64,000 nucleotides of DNA, taken from positions 1,242,001 through 1,306,000 of the forward strand of contig NW_026971149.1 of the NCBI RefSeq assembly GCF_963678635.1, read 5' to 3'. This stretch comes from Symsagittifera roscoffensis. Lineage: Eukaryota; Xenacoelomorpha; Acoela; Convolutidae. This document shows, in pieces, positions 39,687 to 49,828 of this stretch (its first letter is position 1; the number at the start of each line of letters is the position of its first letter). The position numbers and the translations under genes were made by a program. Below the pieces are notes generated by a model. The model was given only the letters and a program-made list of their open reading frames with translations. It searched no databases and was not told where the DNA came from.

Positions 39687-41485
39687 TCTTTCCCAAATTT
39701 TAACGGCATCACACTCACTACCGCTCCTGTGTCCAGAAGCCCTTTGACTCCGATTTTTGTTCCGTTGGTGTCGAGCAGATGTGCGGTCATTTCTGCTTCA
39801 TACCCAATGTGTACAGCATCTTGTTCCATCATGGCGTCATGACCTATCCTGCGGACTTTGAGTTCCTTTTCACCCAAATAGATCTGCCCCATTTGGTCAT
39901 CATCTGTTGTCACATAAGTCCTGGTGTAGATACTGATTCCATCCACGTTCAGCATCACTTGATGCGGCCCATAGACCTCTAGGTAGCGTCCATGAAGTTT
40001 CTTCATGTGAGGGCCACCCGTCGTTAGTAGTGCCCGCACAGCTCTCGACTCGGTGCTCATCTGCCTCAGATAATCTGCATATGTGTCCAAATGCATCAAA
40101 GTAAACTCAGATGGTTCACTCAGATTTCTGATTACCTGATGTCCTGCCACCGAGATTATCGACTGTATTTTGCTTCCTTGCGGTACCATACCGAACCTCT
40201 GACCAGAGATCAAATTAAGTTTCATGCTCAAACTGCTTGGTGCTTTCGTCTCTTCAACCTCCGTTGCTTCGAAGGCGTTCAGTTGCTCCTGTAGTTTCTC
40301 ATTTTCCAGCTCGAGTTTTACCTTTTGTTCGATCTCTTTCGTCACTAGTTCCTGCTGCACTCTATTTAGAGCATCCCTCGAGGCTGCCCTATAATCGATC
40401 TTGAAGTCATCAGCCGCAGTTGCTGGTTCCGGTTCACGTGTCTTTTCTGTTACCGCTTGCATTTTCTTTGCCGCCAGCTCTTGAGGTTTATCCTTTCTGC
40501 GTGCCTCCGCTTCACTCAACAGGCGACCCTTGCTGGCTTTCACTCCTGATAGAGCTTCCTCATGTCTTCGATGCTTGATGTCTGCCACTGCATCCCAGAA
40601 TTGCGGACAATCTGATTTAAAATGACCTTCCAAGTTGCAAAAGAAACACCTCGGGCCGAATTTTGCAATTATTCCTCTCATGAAATCCTCGTGGTCCAAT
40701 TCTGACGCATATTCGCCCTCAAGGCTAAAGCCTAGTGCTTTCATGCCTTGTTTGTAAGTTGGGCATGCTGATAAATGATGGTCCGTTGAACTGCAATTGG
40801 CACAAGAGCGTCTCTTGTCCATATCATCCATCAATTTATACCAATTGTTACCTTGGTTTGCTGGTCCGCTGTTAAAATTACCATAATTGTTCTTGTAGTA
40901 TCCAGATCTCGAAGGAGGTTCCAACAAAAGATACTCTTTTGACTTGAGCCTCAACTCATCTGGTGTTGGCGCAGTCGTTGATAGTGGTGTGTAATGTGTT
41001 GCTAGCATTGTTCGAAGTTCATCATTGTTCACACCATCGATGAATTTTGAGGCTACCGCCAGGTTCATCCTTCGGTTTGACTCATCCGGTTGGCTGCCCC
41101 TTCTCAGCATTTCCATGTCATCTAGAAACTTGTCTGTAGTTTCATCTTCTCGTTGCCTCCGTTTCTCGAAGCGCATCATTGCTTGGTGCCCCTGCACCCC
41201 TGATCCAAAACGGTTTAACAAGATTTCGATGATCTTCTCGGCTGTGTCACGCTGATATTGCTTCTTGGCCATGACACAGTTCAGGGCTGTCCCTTCCAAG
41301 TTACTGGTTAGTGCACTGCACTCTGGTCTTTCCGACAAGTCTTCCTCCTCGAAATGCAGTTTCATCACCTCTATCCAGGTATCAATACAGCCATCAGATT
41401 CGTCTTTATAGCACCTTGGTTTCTTAAAGACCCTTCTGGACTTTTCACTGCGTTCATTGGTGAAAAGTCCAGAAGTCCAGTTCAT
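39662..41485 (-). CDS. gag: Gag capsid, zinc knuckles and protease active site
   Basis: 607 residues. Residues about 30-190 are a retrotransposon Gag capsid (CIDTWIEVMKLHFEEEDLSE, SNLEGTALNCVMAKK, KFIDGVNNDELRTMLATHY). Two CCHC knuckles of the form CX2CX4HX4C lie at 228-241 (CANCSSTDHHLSAC) and 280-293 (CFFCNLEGHFKSDC). A charged coiled-coil stretch (370-410) precedes an aspartic protease with LLDTGAVV (Asp585). Its ATG overlaps the TGA of the upstream ORF as ATGA. The 3' end runs out of frame within the protease, and the 39686 ORF carries on. Confidence 0.88.
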   Translation of the reverse strand: MNWTSGLFTNERSEKSRRVFKKPRCYKDESDGCIDTWIEVMKLHFEEEDLSERPECSALTSNLEGTALNCVMAKKQYQRDTAEKIIEILLNRFGSGVQGHQAMMRFEKRRQREDETTDKFLDDMEMLRRGSQPDESNRRMNLAVASKFIDGVNNDELRTMLATHYTPLSTTAPTPDELRLKSKEYLLLEPPSRSGYYKNNYGNFNSGPANQGNNWYKLMDDMDKRRSCANCSSTDHHLSACPTYKQGMKALGFSLEGEYASELDHEDFMRGIIAKFGPRCFFCNLEGHFKSDCPQFWDAVADIKHRRHEEALSGVKASKGRLLSEAEARRKDKPQELAAKKMQAVTEKTREPEPATAADDFKIDYRAASRDALNRVQQELVTKEIEQKVKLELENEKLQEQLNAFEATEVEETKAPSSLSMKLNLISGQRFGMVPQGSKIQSIISVAGHQVIRNLSEPSEFTLMHLDTYADYLRQMSTESRAVRALLTTGGPHMKKLHGRYLEVYGPHQVMLNVDGISIYTRTYVTTDDDQMGQIYLGEKELKVRRIGHDAMMEQDAVHIGYEAEMTAHLLDTNGTKIGVKGLLDTGAVVSVMPLKFGKEWVSRGKI

Positions 41486-42360
41486 CTGGATAGCCTTGTA
41501 AGGAATGTCTCCAGAGACCTGTTTAGGGGTTCAAAGGCTGTGACCATTGCCGTAGCATCCCCTAAGTGTCCCGTCTGAGTGTCCTCACACCTTGTCGAAG
41601 GCTCTGTATGCGGTGCATCCCTGCAATCCGAATCGCCGTAAGTGTTTCCCCCTTGGCCTACATCACTCCTCCCTGGACTGGCATTTCTCCTGTTACTGGA
41701 ATCACCTCTTCCAGTTGCATGTGTGCCTTGTGTCGGTCTTTCATTCGAGGTCTGCCTATTCCCTGTTGAACTTGCCCTACTGTTGGGGCCCCATGTTCTA
41801 TGATCCCTTGTGGTATAGCCTGATGAGCTGCCCCTGCCTCTAGCGGATCCATATGTCCATCTCCTTTGATGGTCATTGAAGTTCACCTTCGGTTCCCTGC
41901 TGGGACCTCCCGAATTCGGTTCTCCTTCTCTTGGTCCACTCCTGCTTCCTAGTAGCCCGTCCAACCTGTCCATGATGGCCTGAGTTCGCCTCTCCATCAT
42001 CGCTTCCAACTTTGTGTCAAGAGTCCCAAGAGTCTGCTCTTGTTGCGTTCTTAACTTCTCAATGTCGTCTCTTAAGCGTAAATCTCTCTGTTCCACTTCT
42101 CTTGTCATTCGCGACAGGTTCTTTGCTATGTGCTCGTCCGTTCTTTCTTTCAAGGGTTTCTCGCTCCTACCAACTTCTTGTCTATTTCGGTTTATCTCTT
42201 CCCGCAGACTTTCTATTTCAACGTGAACTGCCCTTTCTAGTTCACTCATTCTTATGGACATCTGTTCATTTTGTTCTCCTATACTGCCCACGATGCTGTT
42301 CAAGGCTTCTTCTAATGCTGCCCCGTTATCCACGAGTGGCGTCACTAGTGGCGGTGTCAC
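41482..42360 (-). CDS. gag: Gag N-terminal region, coiled coil and Arg/Gly/Ser-rich tail
   Basis: 292 residues. Residues 15-150 are a long heptad-rich coiled coil (LERAVHVEIESLREEINRNR, EQRDLRLRDDIEKLRTQQEQ). Residues 155-260 are low-complexity, rich in Arg, Gly, Ser and Asn (GSARGRGSSSGYTTR), as in nucleic-acid-binding tails. The end is FLTRLSR followed by the ATGA stop/start overlap with the capsid ORF, in the -1 relation. Probable upstream part of Gag; frameshifting, restart and splicing are all possible ways to express the next frame. Confidence 0.65.
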   Translation of the reverse strand: MTPPLVTPLVDNGAALEEALNSIVGSIGEQNEQMSIRMSELERAVHVEIESLREEINRNRQEVGRSEKPLKERTDEHIAKNLSRMTREVEQRDLRLRDDIEKLRTQQEQTLGTLDTKLEAMMERRTQAIMDRLDGLLGSRSGPREGEPNSGGPSREPKVNFNDHQRRWTYGSARGRGSSSGYTTRDHRTWGPNSRASSTGNRQTSNERPTQGTHATGRGDSSNRRNASPGRSDVGQGGNTYGDSDCRDAPHTEPSTRCEDTQTGHLGDATAMVTAFEPLNRSLETFLTRLSR

Positions 42361-42404
42361 CCTGTCGGTCCCAGGTAGCTTCGTGCTGGTCGAGATCCGG
42401 GCTT

Positions 42405-42815
42405 TTATTCTCTGTCTCGACGTCTTTCATTATCCACCTCAGGATCCGCCAATTCATTGCATAGCCCTTTGCTTCTATTCTCCACAGTTCGCTGCTCTGA
42501 ATTTGTCATGATCGCCAAGCCTCTCGACTGGCCTGGTGTGTTTGAGTCTTTACGTAACGTTCTCACCACACCAATTTTGTCCATGGTTCCAGTCTCTCTT
42601 TCGACGCATGCCTCATTCTCCTGGGTCGAACTATTGAGGCTGACTTGAGATCCAAAGTCCACTTGCTCATCATCGTCTTCTTTACTCTCCTGGGATTCCC
42701 CTTCATTTCCTGTACCCACTCCCATGGTGAATGGAAAGATCTTCCTTAAAGTGTTCTTCATTCTTTCTGTGAACGATGACGACGTGGTCTGTATCTCCGT
42801 CACATCTGCCATCAT
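42405..42815 (-). CDS. Acidic N-terminal ORF of the LTR element
   Basis: 136 residues, starting MMADVTEIQTTSSSF with a basic patch (TERMKNTLRKIFPF) and then an acidic, Ser/Gln-rich region (GESQESKEDDDEQVDF). No domain is recognised. It ends about 45 bp before the Gag N-terminal ORF in a different frame, so it may be the first part of Gag separated by an indel, or a separate small product. Confidence 0.4.
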   Translation of the reverse strand: MMADVTEIQTTSSSFTERMKNTLRKIFPFTMGVGTGNEGESQESKEDDDEQVDFGSQVSLNSSTQENEACVERETGTMDKIGVVRTLRKDSNTPGQSRGLAIMTNSEQRTVENRSKGLCNELADPEVDNERRRDRE

Positions 42816-42886
42816 GGTATTGTCTGTGGGAGATCTCTTGTTGCCACAATTTCAGTAGAGATGTCGGACAGTTCCGACATCTCCTC

Positions 42887-43153
42887 TCAATCCAATGTCC
42901 CGGTGGAAGTGGCAAAATCTTGGCCTTGTTCTACCGGAGTAGATTCACTCGTTAGCCTTCTGTTCCCTCTCCCGTCCGGCCCATGCATTTCTTCGTTCTC
43001 ATGCACGGCTTGGTTCGAGTGGACCTCCACTTCTAACATAGCTTTTTGCTCTTCTGATGACTTCTGACTCCTGGTTTCAACCATTCTGCCTGAAACCATC
43101 TTCCCTTTGCCGGTCTGCGTTCGTGTGATCCGTTCCACAAAAGGATCGGTCAT
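42887..43153 (-). CDS. First ORF after the leader, unidentified
   Basis: 88 residues, polar and charged (TQTGKGKMVSGRMVETRSQK, NQAVHENEEMHGPDGRGNRR). It is the first minus-strand ORF after the 3 kb leader. No known domain. It could be an upstream Gag exon or a chance frame. Confidence 0.3.
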   Translation of the reverse strand: MTDPFVERITRTQTGKGKMVSGRMVETRSQKSSEEQKAMLEVEVHSNQAVHENEEMHGPDGRGNRRLTSESTPVEQGQDFATSTGTLD

Positions 43154-43984
43154 TGTTTTTCTCTATTTTTCAGGTATGAATTTTCTAGAAATTTTACCTC
43201 GTTTAGGTATTATTGACTTGTCTAGACTCATTTCCTATTTGTACTTTCTCAAGCCTATACACTCAATTCGATTTCTGGTGACTTTCTAGTCTGACTATTA
43301 ATAAAAATAACACAACACAATAAGTGTCACAAGTTTCTATTAATTTGTGACCACGAATCCCTGCATGTGTATGTTATCAGAATACAGCTTGTATATAATA
43401 TATTCACACTAATCGATTATCGGTCGTAACATTTGAGAACTAGCACAATATGATGATATCAGTCAATTTAAAAGATAGTGTACTCACTACCCAATCAAAA
43501 GTAACAGACTAAGAATATTTCTATGAAAAACGTATGTGTGTTGTATTTTAGTTGGTCGCAGTACAATAGTGGAAGTTGACTTTTTAAAGAAAAAACTTTC
43601 CCCGCTTGGTGCTGCACCAAACAGACAAAACTTCGAAGGCAGTAATTTTCTCAAGCGGGCGGCTATTGCACCCACCGTGTTACCTATCTGCCTTTAGACT
43701 GCCCGAGCTAGACCTACTAAAATCCTCAGGGCAGTCACTTTTAGTAAAAACGTATTGGTTTTCAATTTACACCAATGAGTTACCCTTTTTTTCAATTTAG
43801 ATTTTAGTGTTGCGAATATCCGAGGTCGTACCTGATTTGTTTTGGTCTGGTCCTATTCGAAAGGCAAGTTATCAGTGCAGTCACTGGTTCCTAGCCTGGG
43901 TCTTAATAACGTAATTCCTCTCACTATTGTGTTTCTTCTGTTTTACCTAAGTCCTTAAAATAAAATTTTATATCTCCGGGTTGA

Positions 43985-44330
43985 CAAAAAACAGTACCCT
44001 TCCCGATTGGCAAAAATAGGACCCTTCTGGATTGGTAAAATTAAGACCCCTCCGGATTAGGACCCCTCTGAGTCAGAAAATATGAGACCCCTCCGGATTG
44101 GGACCCCTCCGGTTTTGTGGAAAGGGGACCCCTCCGGATTGGAAGCCCTCCGAATTTGAAAAACTTTGACCCCTCCGGTTTGGGAGCCCTCTGGTTCTGT
44201 TAAAGTAGCTTTTCGGAGATTTCTTGGTTTCAGCCTATGCCCCTCCGGAACGTTCTGCGATGCTATTATGCTGTTCGAATTAACTGGGAACGGTATATGA
44301 TCCTTTCCTAGACCCCTCCGGATTGAAGTT
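43985..44330 (-). repeat. ACCCCTCCGGATT repeat cluster in the leader
   Basis: About ten irregularly spaced copies of (g)acccctccggattg and close variants, 15-45 bp apart (for example at 44044, 44092, 44102, 44126). In the sense (minus) strand each reads caatccggaggggtc. Isolated copies occur at 44880, 45356 and 45590, and one related copy is in each LTR (29890, 46630). Confidence 0.85.
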
Positions 44331-46160
44331 AAGCCTCTTATTTGACAATTCACACTAACGGTGAAGGGTCTTGTCACTTGCCTAATTTCGGCTCTATTAA
44401 GGTCTTCTTTTGCCTTTAGCCCTCCTTTTTTTTGTCTTGAACTGTCTTAAGTTGCTCAATTCAATCGCTATCACCTTTTTTTAGGGGTTTAAGGGCTTTC
44501 CAAAAATTTTTTATAAAACGTGAAGGGTGTACCCTTCCAAATTGAGGAAATTGCTAAAAACTATCACAAAAATTTTCACGCTTGCTTTTTCGAGTGATTA
44601 TACTTCCTACTAGTAAGTTTAGCTAATTTCTGATCTAATGGTACCAAGATCAACTGGATCTGTCCAGTCGTCAAAAAGTTATTAGCCAAAACGTCTTTCT
44701 TCCAAACTCAAAAATTTTCACTTTTATAGGTTCAGCCCAACTTTTTTCGCAATTCTGTTCCTTTCGACCTAAAAATTATTGATCCGAGCTCCAAAGGCCT
44801 ATTATCTTCTAGTTCAATGCAAAAGACCCGATCTAAAACGCTTTACTTGAAAAAAGTTGCGAAAAACTATGCTACCTGTACCCCTCCGGATTGATGAATC
44901 CACCAAATCAAACTCGTTAAGTTCGATTCCTCTGCAGTACGGAAGGTTTTCGGGTAGCGGGTTTTAAAACTTGTAGATTCACTAGTGGACGTTGTCCGAA
45001 CAACTATTTTTGTTGTTGTAACTCAAAAATTTCAAAAAATTTTCTGATTTTATAGTGTTTCGTATATCAAAAATTGGGAAAATTTGGTTTTTGGTACCAA
45101 AATAGTTCCAACCACTTCCGAACTAAAGTTAACCGGTTCTACCTATTATAGTACTTGCAATTACGATGTAACGCACTAATTTAGCGCTTTTTTCTGTTCC
45201 AAAAAATATCGATATCTCAAAAATCGCGATTCGTGGGGGGATCAAAAAATTGCTATTTTCGCCCTAAAAACCGGTCTGTTTTCTCTGTTTTTCACTGAAA
45301 AACGATATGGGAATAACAATATAAGCTATATAAGTAATAATAGTAGTAATACTATACCCCTCCGGGTTTGTTTAATATCCGAATTAAGGTGCTTAACTCG
45401 GATATTCGCAGTTCGGTGAAGGGTCACTACAGTGCAGCACTGTCGAGCCCCCCACAGATTACTTTCTTACTTCTTGTACCAAAAGGGATACAAAACTTGT
45501 TAACTATACCCAACAGTCGATTGTTGCTGTTGTTGAGCCCCTTCTGTTGCTCCTTGTACTGCTTGCCGGATCAGTCTTCTCCCAAGACCCTTCCGAAATG
45601 AGCGCAAATCAGCTGACCCTTCCGGAATGAGCGCAATTTATCATTAACGTGCTTAAATGCTCAAATAACCCTACAGTACAAGCCTCACAAACGGGCCACA
45701 AAATCGATCGTAACGATCCTGACTGATATAAATGCCTGTAACAACAATATATCTATCAACAACAAACGGGGAAGTTGGATCACATCTTGTCTGGGGGGGA
45801 TGATTTCTACTGATTTTTTACTTTTTTACTGTTTTTGGTTTTTTCGGTTATTTTTTTATATTTTTTTGTTTTTCTTGGGAATTATACTACTTTTTGTTTG
45901 GTTTTATAAATATCTTTAAATGTTTTTGGTCACGGACCACTCAGGAGATGACGGGTTCGCGATTCCCCCCACCCTTCCTGGTTCGTGAATTTTCGGTCTT
46001 AACTAGGTTAAAAAGCTATTCACGGTAACCCGGAAGGCCTCCGCATTCCGAACTGACCTTCCGTACCGGCGGCTCAGGCCTATTAAGGGCGTTAATGTGA
46101 GCATCCGCTCGGCGCGGAGTGCTCGTTAACGGTTCTGCCGGTCATGATGTTAAAAAAGAA

Positions 46161-46178
46161 TAACACCCAGGAGCGCCA
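46161..46178 (-). promoter_or_regulatory. Possible tRNA primer-binding site
   Basis: On the minus strand, 12 bases inside the 5' LTR, is TGGCGCTCCTGGGTGTTA. It begins with TGG, as expected of a sequence complementary to a tRNA 3' CCA end. The spacing is larger than usual and the tRNA is not identified. Confidence 0.3.
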
Positions 46179-46190
46179 TAAAAACATCTA

Positions 46191-47149
46191 TGTAACATTC
46201 GCCCGGAAGATACATATCGACGGAAAATAAAACTAAGTCCTAAGACGACTGGCCAGCGTCTAAACAGAGTTTAACATGCTTCTAACCGTCTCTACCAAGC
46301 CAGTACTTTCGGTGGTCTCTCTAACATCGGGTCGACAAAAACGTTACTGTTCTCCGGCTTCGACCAGAACGCTCAAATTAACTTAACTACATTCAAAATT
46401 AGTGAGCTCATGGCTGGGTCTCGGTATTCCCAGACCACGAGGTCACTCCTAAAAACAGGGCTACTACTACTTATTAAATTTTTATTGTTTTTGTTCAGTA
46501 GATAAAATCATCATCTCCCCCAAATCCTAGCTTATCATTCTTACCAAAATGAATTCAGATGTTAATTAAATTCAACTCAGGACATGACAGGGAAGCTAAA
46601 AGTTAACACAAGATTATAAAAGTTTCAGTCCCGAAACCCATCCGGATTCTTGACTCCACTGAATCATGCACGTTAAACTTGATTCCTCCGTAACCCGGAA
46701 GGCTGGTTTCCACCCCTCACTGTTGTTAGCAACTGCCTTGCAACTATTGTAGCGACACAATAGTTGCAACTCGGAACGTTCTCTGTTAACTCCGCGGTTT
46801 GTTGTCGTTTCTTAACAATAGTTGCAACTCGGAAGGTTCTCTGTTAACTCCGCGATTTGTTGTCGTTTCTTAATCACAATTTCCGTTGTTATCGCAATCG
46901 CAACTAATGATTTTCTGTTTCTCTTCGACTTCTTTTGTCAAAATGGCCGTTTCTGACGTTTCTCAGAAATATGACGTCATTATTCGAATTTTTAAAATTT
47001 CCAAATACCAGAATGTCTTGGCCTTCACCGTTTGGCCAATCGTTCCAATAACGCTCATATTCCCTCAAAATCGCCAATTCGGAAGGCTTACTGCTAAAAT
47101 TTCGAATAGGCTGAATCTGCAATTTGATACATTCTGGTCGAATGTCACA
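46191..47149 (-). repeat. 5' LTR (right copy)
   Basis: 959 bp, same ends as the left LTR. It is longer because of a 58 bp tandem duplication (46757-46814 and 46815-46872), which doubles the right arm of the 13 bp hairpin. TGACGTCA is conserved at 46972-46979. Confidence 0.92.
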
Positions 47150-48907
47150 AAGTTGAACAGACGAGGTATAACTGTTCCATTTGTAGCTTGAAACTAGATA
47201 TCAGCATTCTCTGAGGATGTTGTAACTTTTCGTTCTCGATTGCATAGTTCTTCATGTAATCTCCAATAACATTTCTTACAAGCTCAGTATTTTTGAAAAA
47301 AAAAGAGGAGAACTCTCAAATTTTGAGTTTAGTTCATTTGGAACAATTAAATTGTACTGAAGATAGCCAAAAAGATTTCCATCTTTTTTTTTGTTAGAAA
47401 GGAGTCTGTAGAAAGAGGCAAGTGGGTTATGATTTGATTTTTGATCTTGTCATTGGTTTTGAAAGTTTCCCACCGCTCACACTCCCACATTTCTTCAATT
47501 TTGTATCCTTTCTCTCTAATGTATTCTCGTCGCATATCATCCACCTCAATCTTCTTATTACCTCGTTCACTATCCTTTTCTGTTAAGGAGGGACAAGCTT
47601 CATGACCAGAACGGAAGTGGTAGTAGCATCCCATTTTTTCGAACACTGTTCTACAGTGATCACAATAAACGTCCACAATAAAACCGTCGATTTTTTTCTG
47701 TTTTCCAGATGTGAAAAAACTCTCAATTTTACAATCTGGTCTTGTTTCCTGTTAGTAAGACTTGACCAACTTCTCAGGTTGCGACATTGATTTTGTCTAG
47801 CTTAAACCTTCTGCATATCGGTGTCAAACTCCTATCTCGTGTACAGTCCTGTTGGCATATCTTGACACGTTGAGAAAGGGTAAAGCTGGCTTGCACCAAT
47901 TCCAACGATTGATTTACAAAAAATTGTTGAATTTCTGATGTTTATTTCATCAACTAAAGATTTTTGAGTGAAAACAATGGAAGGTCCGCCAAACATGTCC
48001 TCACTATTTTTTTCACCCAAGTCTTTCGCAAAATGGATAAAACTTATAATTTGTAGGTTTGAGTGGACATATGTTTGCTAGATTTGGAAGAGTTTATCCA
48101 AGTTTCAATATATCTATCACCTTGTTACGATAAAACTGAACCAGTTTTTGCATTGCTTCCAGGGTTGGAACTACATCCTTGATGTTGTACCACTTCAAAA
48201 AGTCTTTGAACACTGTCATTCCGTTTTTATTCCAAGTCTCTTGTAAGTGATTGTAATTATCCAAACCAGATGGAGGCACAGTGTTGATTTGAAGCTTTTT
48301 CAGTGCTTGTTGTTCGTCAAGCCCGCTCTTTCTCAGCTTCTCATAATCGACGAAGCCTTTGTCTAGAGGATTAATGGTTATAAGTTTTTTGAAAAAGCTT
48401 CATACGGTTGCAATTCGGGAAAATCACGTTTTTCTGGGTTATCAAACCACTCATAGTGAAAAAAGTTTTGGTTTCGCTAGCTTTTTACGCTTTGGGAAAG
48501 GAGTTGAGAGTAGATGCCCCACCCTGAAACCTCACTATTTCGCGAAATTGTACGTCTCTTAACTTGAAGGAAAAAATACCGTTTAGTTTTTTGATGACTG
48601 ATGTTTCCCCTAATTAAATAAGGGATGAAAATCAATTCATATCTACCGCTCTTAAACACAAAAAGAGTTAAAGTATTTACACATCTCTCCAGATGTTATT
48701 TCAAACCATTGAGTTGATTTTTCTGATGTTGCAAGAACTGTTTTGACAAATCTACTTCTTCCGAATCTTCAATGCATTTGTCTTCGTACCCAAATTTGTT
48801 ATTCGAATAGCTTTTAACACGTTCGATCAGCTAATCAAAAATCTTCTCCAGCTTACTTTTTTCAGCCAACAGTTCGAGGATGCTTACAAAATCAATTATC
48901 AAGTTCT
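47150..48907 (-). pseudogene. polB: Polymerase B central part, copy A
   Basis: Resumes the M4 polymerase on the far side of the LTR element. From high to low coordinates: PSGLDNYNHLQETWNKNGMT with WYNIKDVVPTLEAMQ (48279-48100), FGGPSIVFTQKSLVDE and the motif A region SIVGIGASQLYPF (48020-47860), then CDHCRTVFEKMGCYYHFRSG, REYIREKGYKIEEMWECERW (47676-47420). Motif A has Gly for the catalytic Asp (codon 47895-47897). It ends at 48907 where it is fused to gene X of M5 through a shared AGTTCT. Confidence 0.75.
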
Positions 48908-49705
48908 CCCAGGGCAGTAAAATTTCTTCCACGCTGTTCATCATGTCCTTGAAAAAATGGGAAAGTTAACTAAAATTTGAGCAACATTTCAAATTTGTTG
49001 AGCATAATCAAAAAGGTTTATTCGAAACAAAATCAAACTCGTATAATTCTTACGATCACAAAAGGTATTTTTTCACCTGTAGTACCTCTTAGTTCAATTT
49101 TTATGATATGGAATGATTTTTTCAATAACCTTTCAATTTGTAGATTCGTAAAAGATTGATTCAAGTAATGTCCTGTAGATACTATGTCCCCATTTTTTGC
49201 TTTGGAATTGAAAGGAATACAACAAGGGAAAGGATTTTTGTTTAAACAACTGTTTTTTTATTCGTTCCCTAAAATCAGTATATATCATCAGCGAAGGCTT
49301 TCTTAAAAAAATCGTAAGAATACTGAAGATAAGGTGATCATTTTCCACTCACTATAAGCCCCATCTGATTTTGCTCTGGATCACAACCAAAAACCTAACT
49401 CAAATCAGCATTTTGAATGATAAACACTTTGATTGATCCTTAGTTAAATGAATGGCTATTTTTTTGTACAACCTTATCTACTGATATATGATTCTTTTTC
49501 TTTCATACGTTTGAGCACCTATAAGTTTTTGGACTTTGTCATTAATGGCTACAATTTTTTCAACAATAATTGGACGCAATGCAAGTTCCATATGCATCAG
49601 TTCAATCTTTCTTTTTTTCCCCGAACTTTCTCTCCCATTCCTGGTAGGAAACTTCCTTTAAGTAACGTTTAGGGACGATGAAAGGTTTGATATTTATGAA
49701 AGGAA
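48908..49705 (-). pseudogene. Maverick gene X, M5 copy (truncated)
   Basis: Retains MMNSVEEILLPWE at its cut end (about 48945-48908) and a shortened second piece (49348-49133) containing VYTDFRERI and a degraded GETKYPL region; the YKVN-type sequence is broken. The first exon (about 49700-49500) keeps PKRYLKEVSYQEWERK but is frameshifted. Non-functional, product unidentified. Confidence 0.45.
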
Positions 49706-49763
49706 ACCTCCCATTCCCTTTTAAGATCTTTATTCAGGTATGTAGTAGATGTTGAGTCTAAAG

Positions 49764-49828
49764 TGGGGGAGGGGAGGGTGCGTGGCTGACCCCATGTATT
49801 AGGATACGTTATAGATTTCGGGTCAGCC
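49764..49828. promoter_or_regulatory. G-run plus GGCTGACCC hairpin (M5)
   Basis: gggggaggggagggtgcgtg, then GGCTGACCC (49784-49792) and GGGTCAGCC (49820-49828). Fourth conserved copy of the element. Confidence 0.5.

Larger units (their letters stand above)
43154..46190 (-). other. 3 kb leader of the LTR element, no supported gene
   Basis: Between the 5' LTR and the first ORF. Contains a cluster of CCCTCCGG-type repeats (43985-44330), a second copy of an LTR segment (44875-44945), pyrimidine-rich tracts (45815-45890, T runs), and GC-richer DNA next to the LTR (45950-46140). ORFs 44377-44057 (minus) and 45368-45601 (plus) are explained by repeats or chance. A leader this long could hold an internal promoter, packaging signal or structured RNA; none is proven. 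Confidence 0.65.
29421..47149 (-). mobile_element. 17.7 kb Ty3/Gypsy LTR retrotransposon with cargo ORFs
   Basis: Bounded by direct LTRs that begin TGTAACATTC and end GAATGTCACA (9 of 10 terminal bases inverted). Genes run on the minus strand: Gag, protease, RT, RNase H, integrase, the order of Ty3/Gypsy elements. This is much longer than the usual 5-9 kb because of a 3 kb leader, about 450 extra codons between RNase H and integrase, and cargo ORFs between integrase and the 3' LTR. Frameshifts in protease and RT, in-frame stops before integrase and in the cargo, and a missing integrase core mean this copy cannot move alone. It is inserted into a Maverick polymerase. No clear 4-6 bp target duplication is visible; flanks are A-rich (..gtaaaaa / aagttgaac). 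Confidence 0.9.

Noticed and set aside
36098-41485. BEL/Pao assignment for the LTR element
   Set aside because: RNase H lies before integrase, as it does in both groups, but the RT blocks (PFGLCNATATFQ, YVDD) and the HHCC spacing fit Ty3/Gypsy better. A BEL/Pao call was considered and dropped.
44057-44377. 106-residue minus-strand ORF in the leader
   Set aside because: Its repeating IRRG and PEGS words come directly from the CCCTCCGG repeats; no other coding evidence.
29411-47160. 5 bp target-site duplication of the LTR element
   Set aside because: Flanks read gtaaaaa and aagttgaac; only an A-rich match of a few bases exists, which is not convincing.
47602-47790. Plus-strand ORFs repeated at 51564, 52971, 54839 and 56250
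   Set aside because: All are antisense to the CDHCRTVFE segment of the polymerase and follow its duplication.
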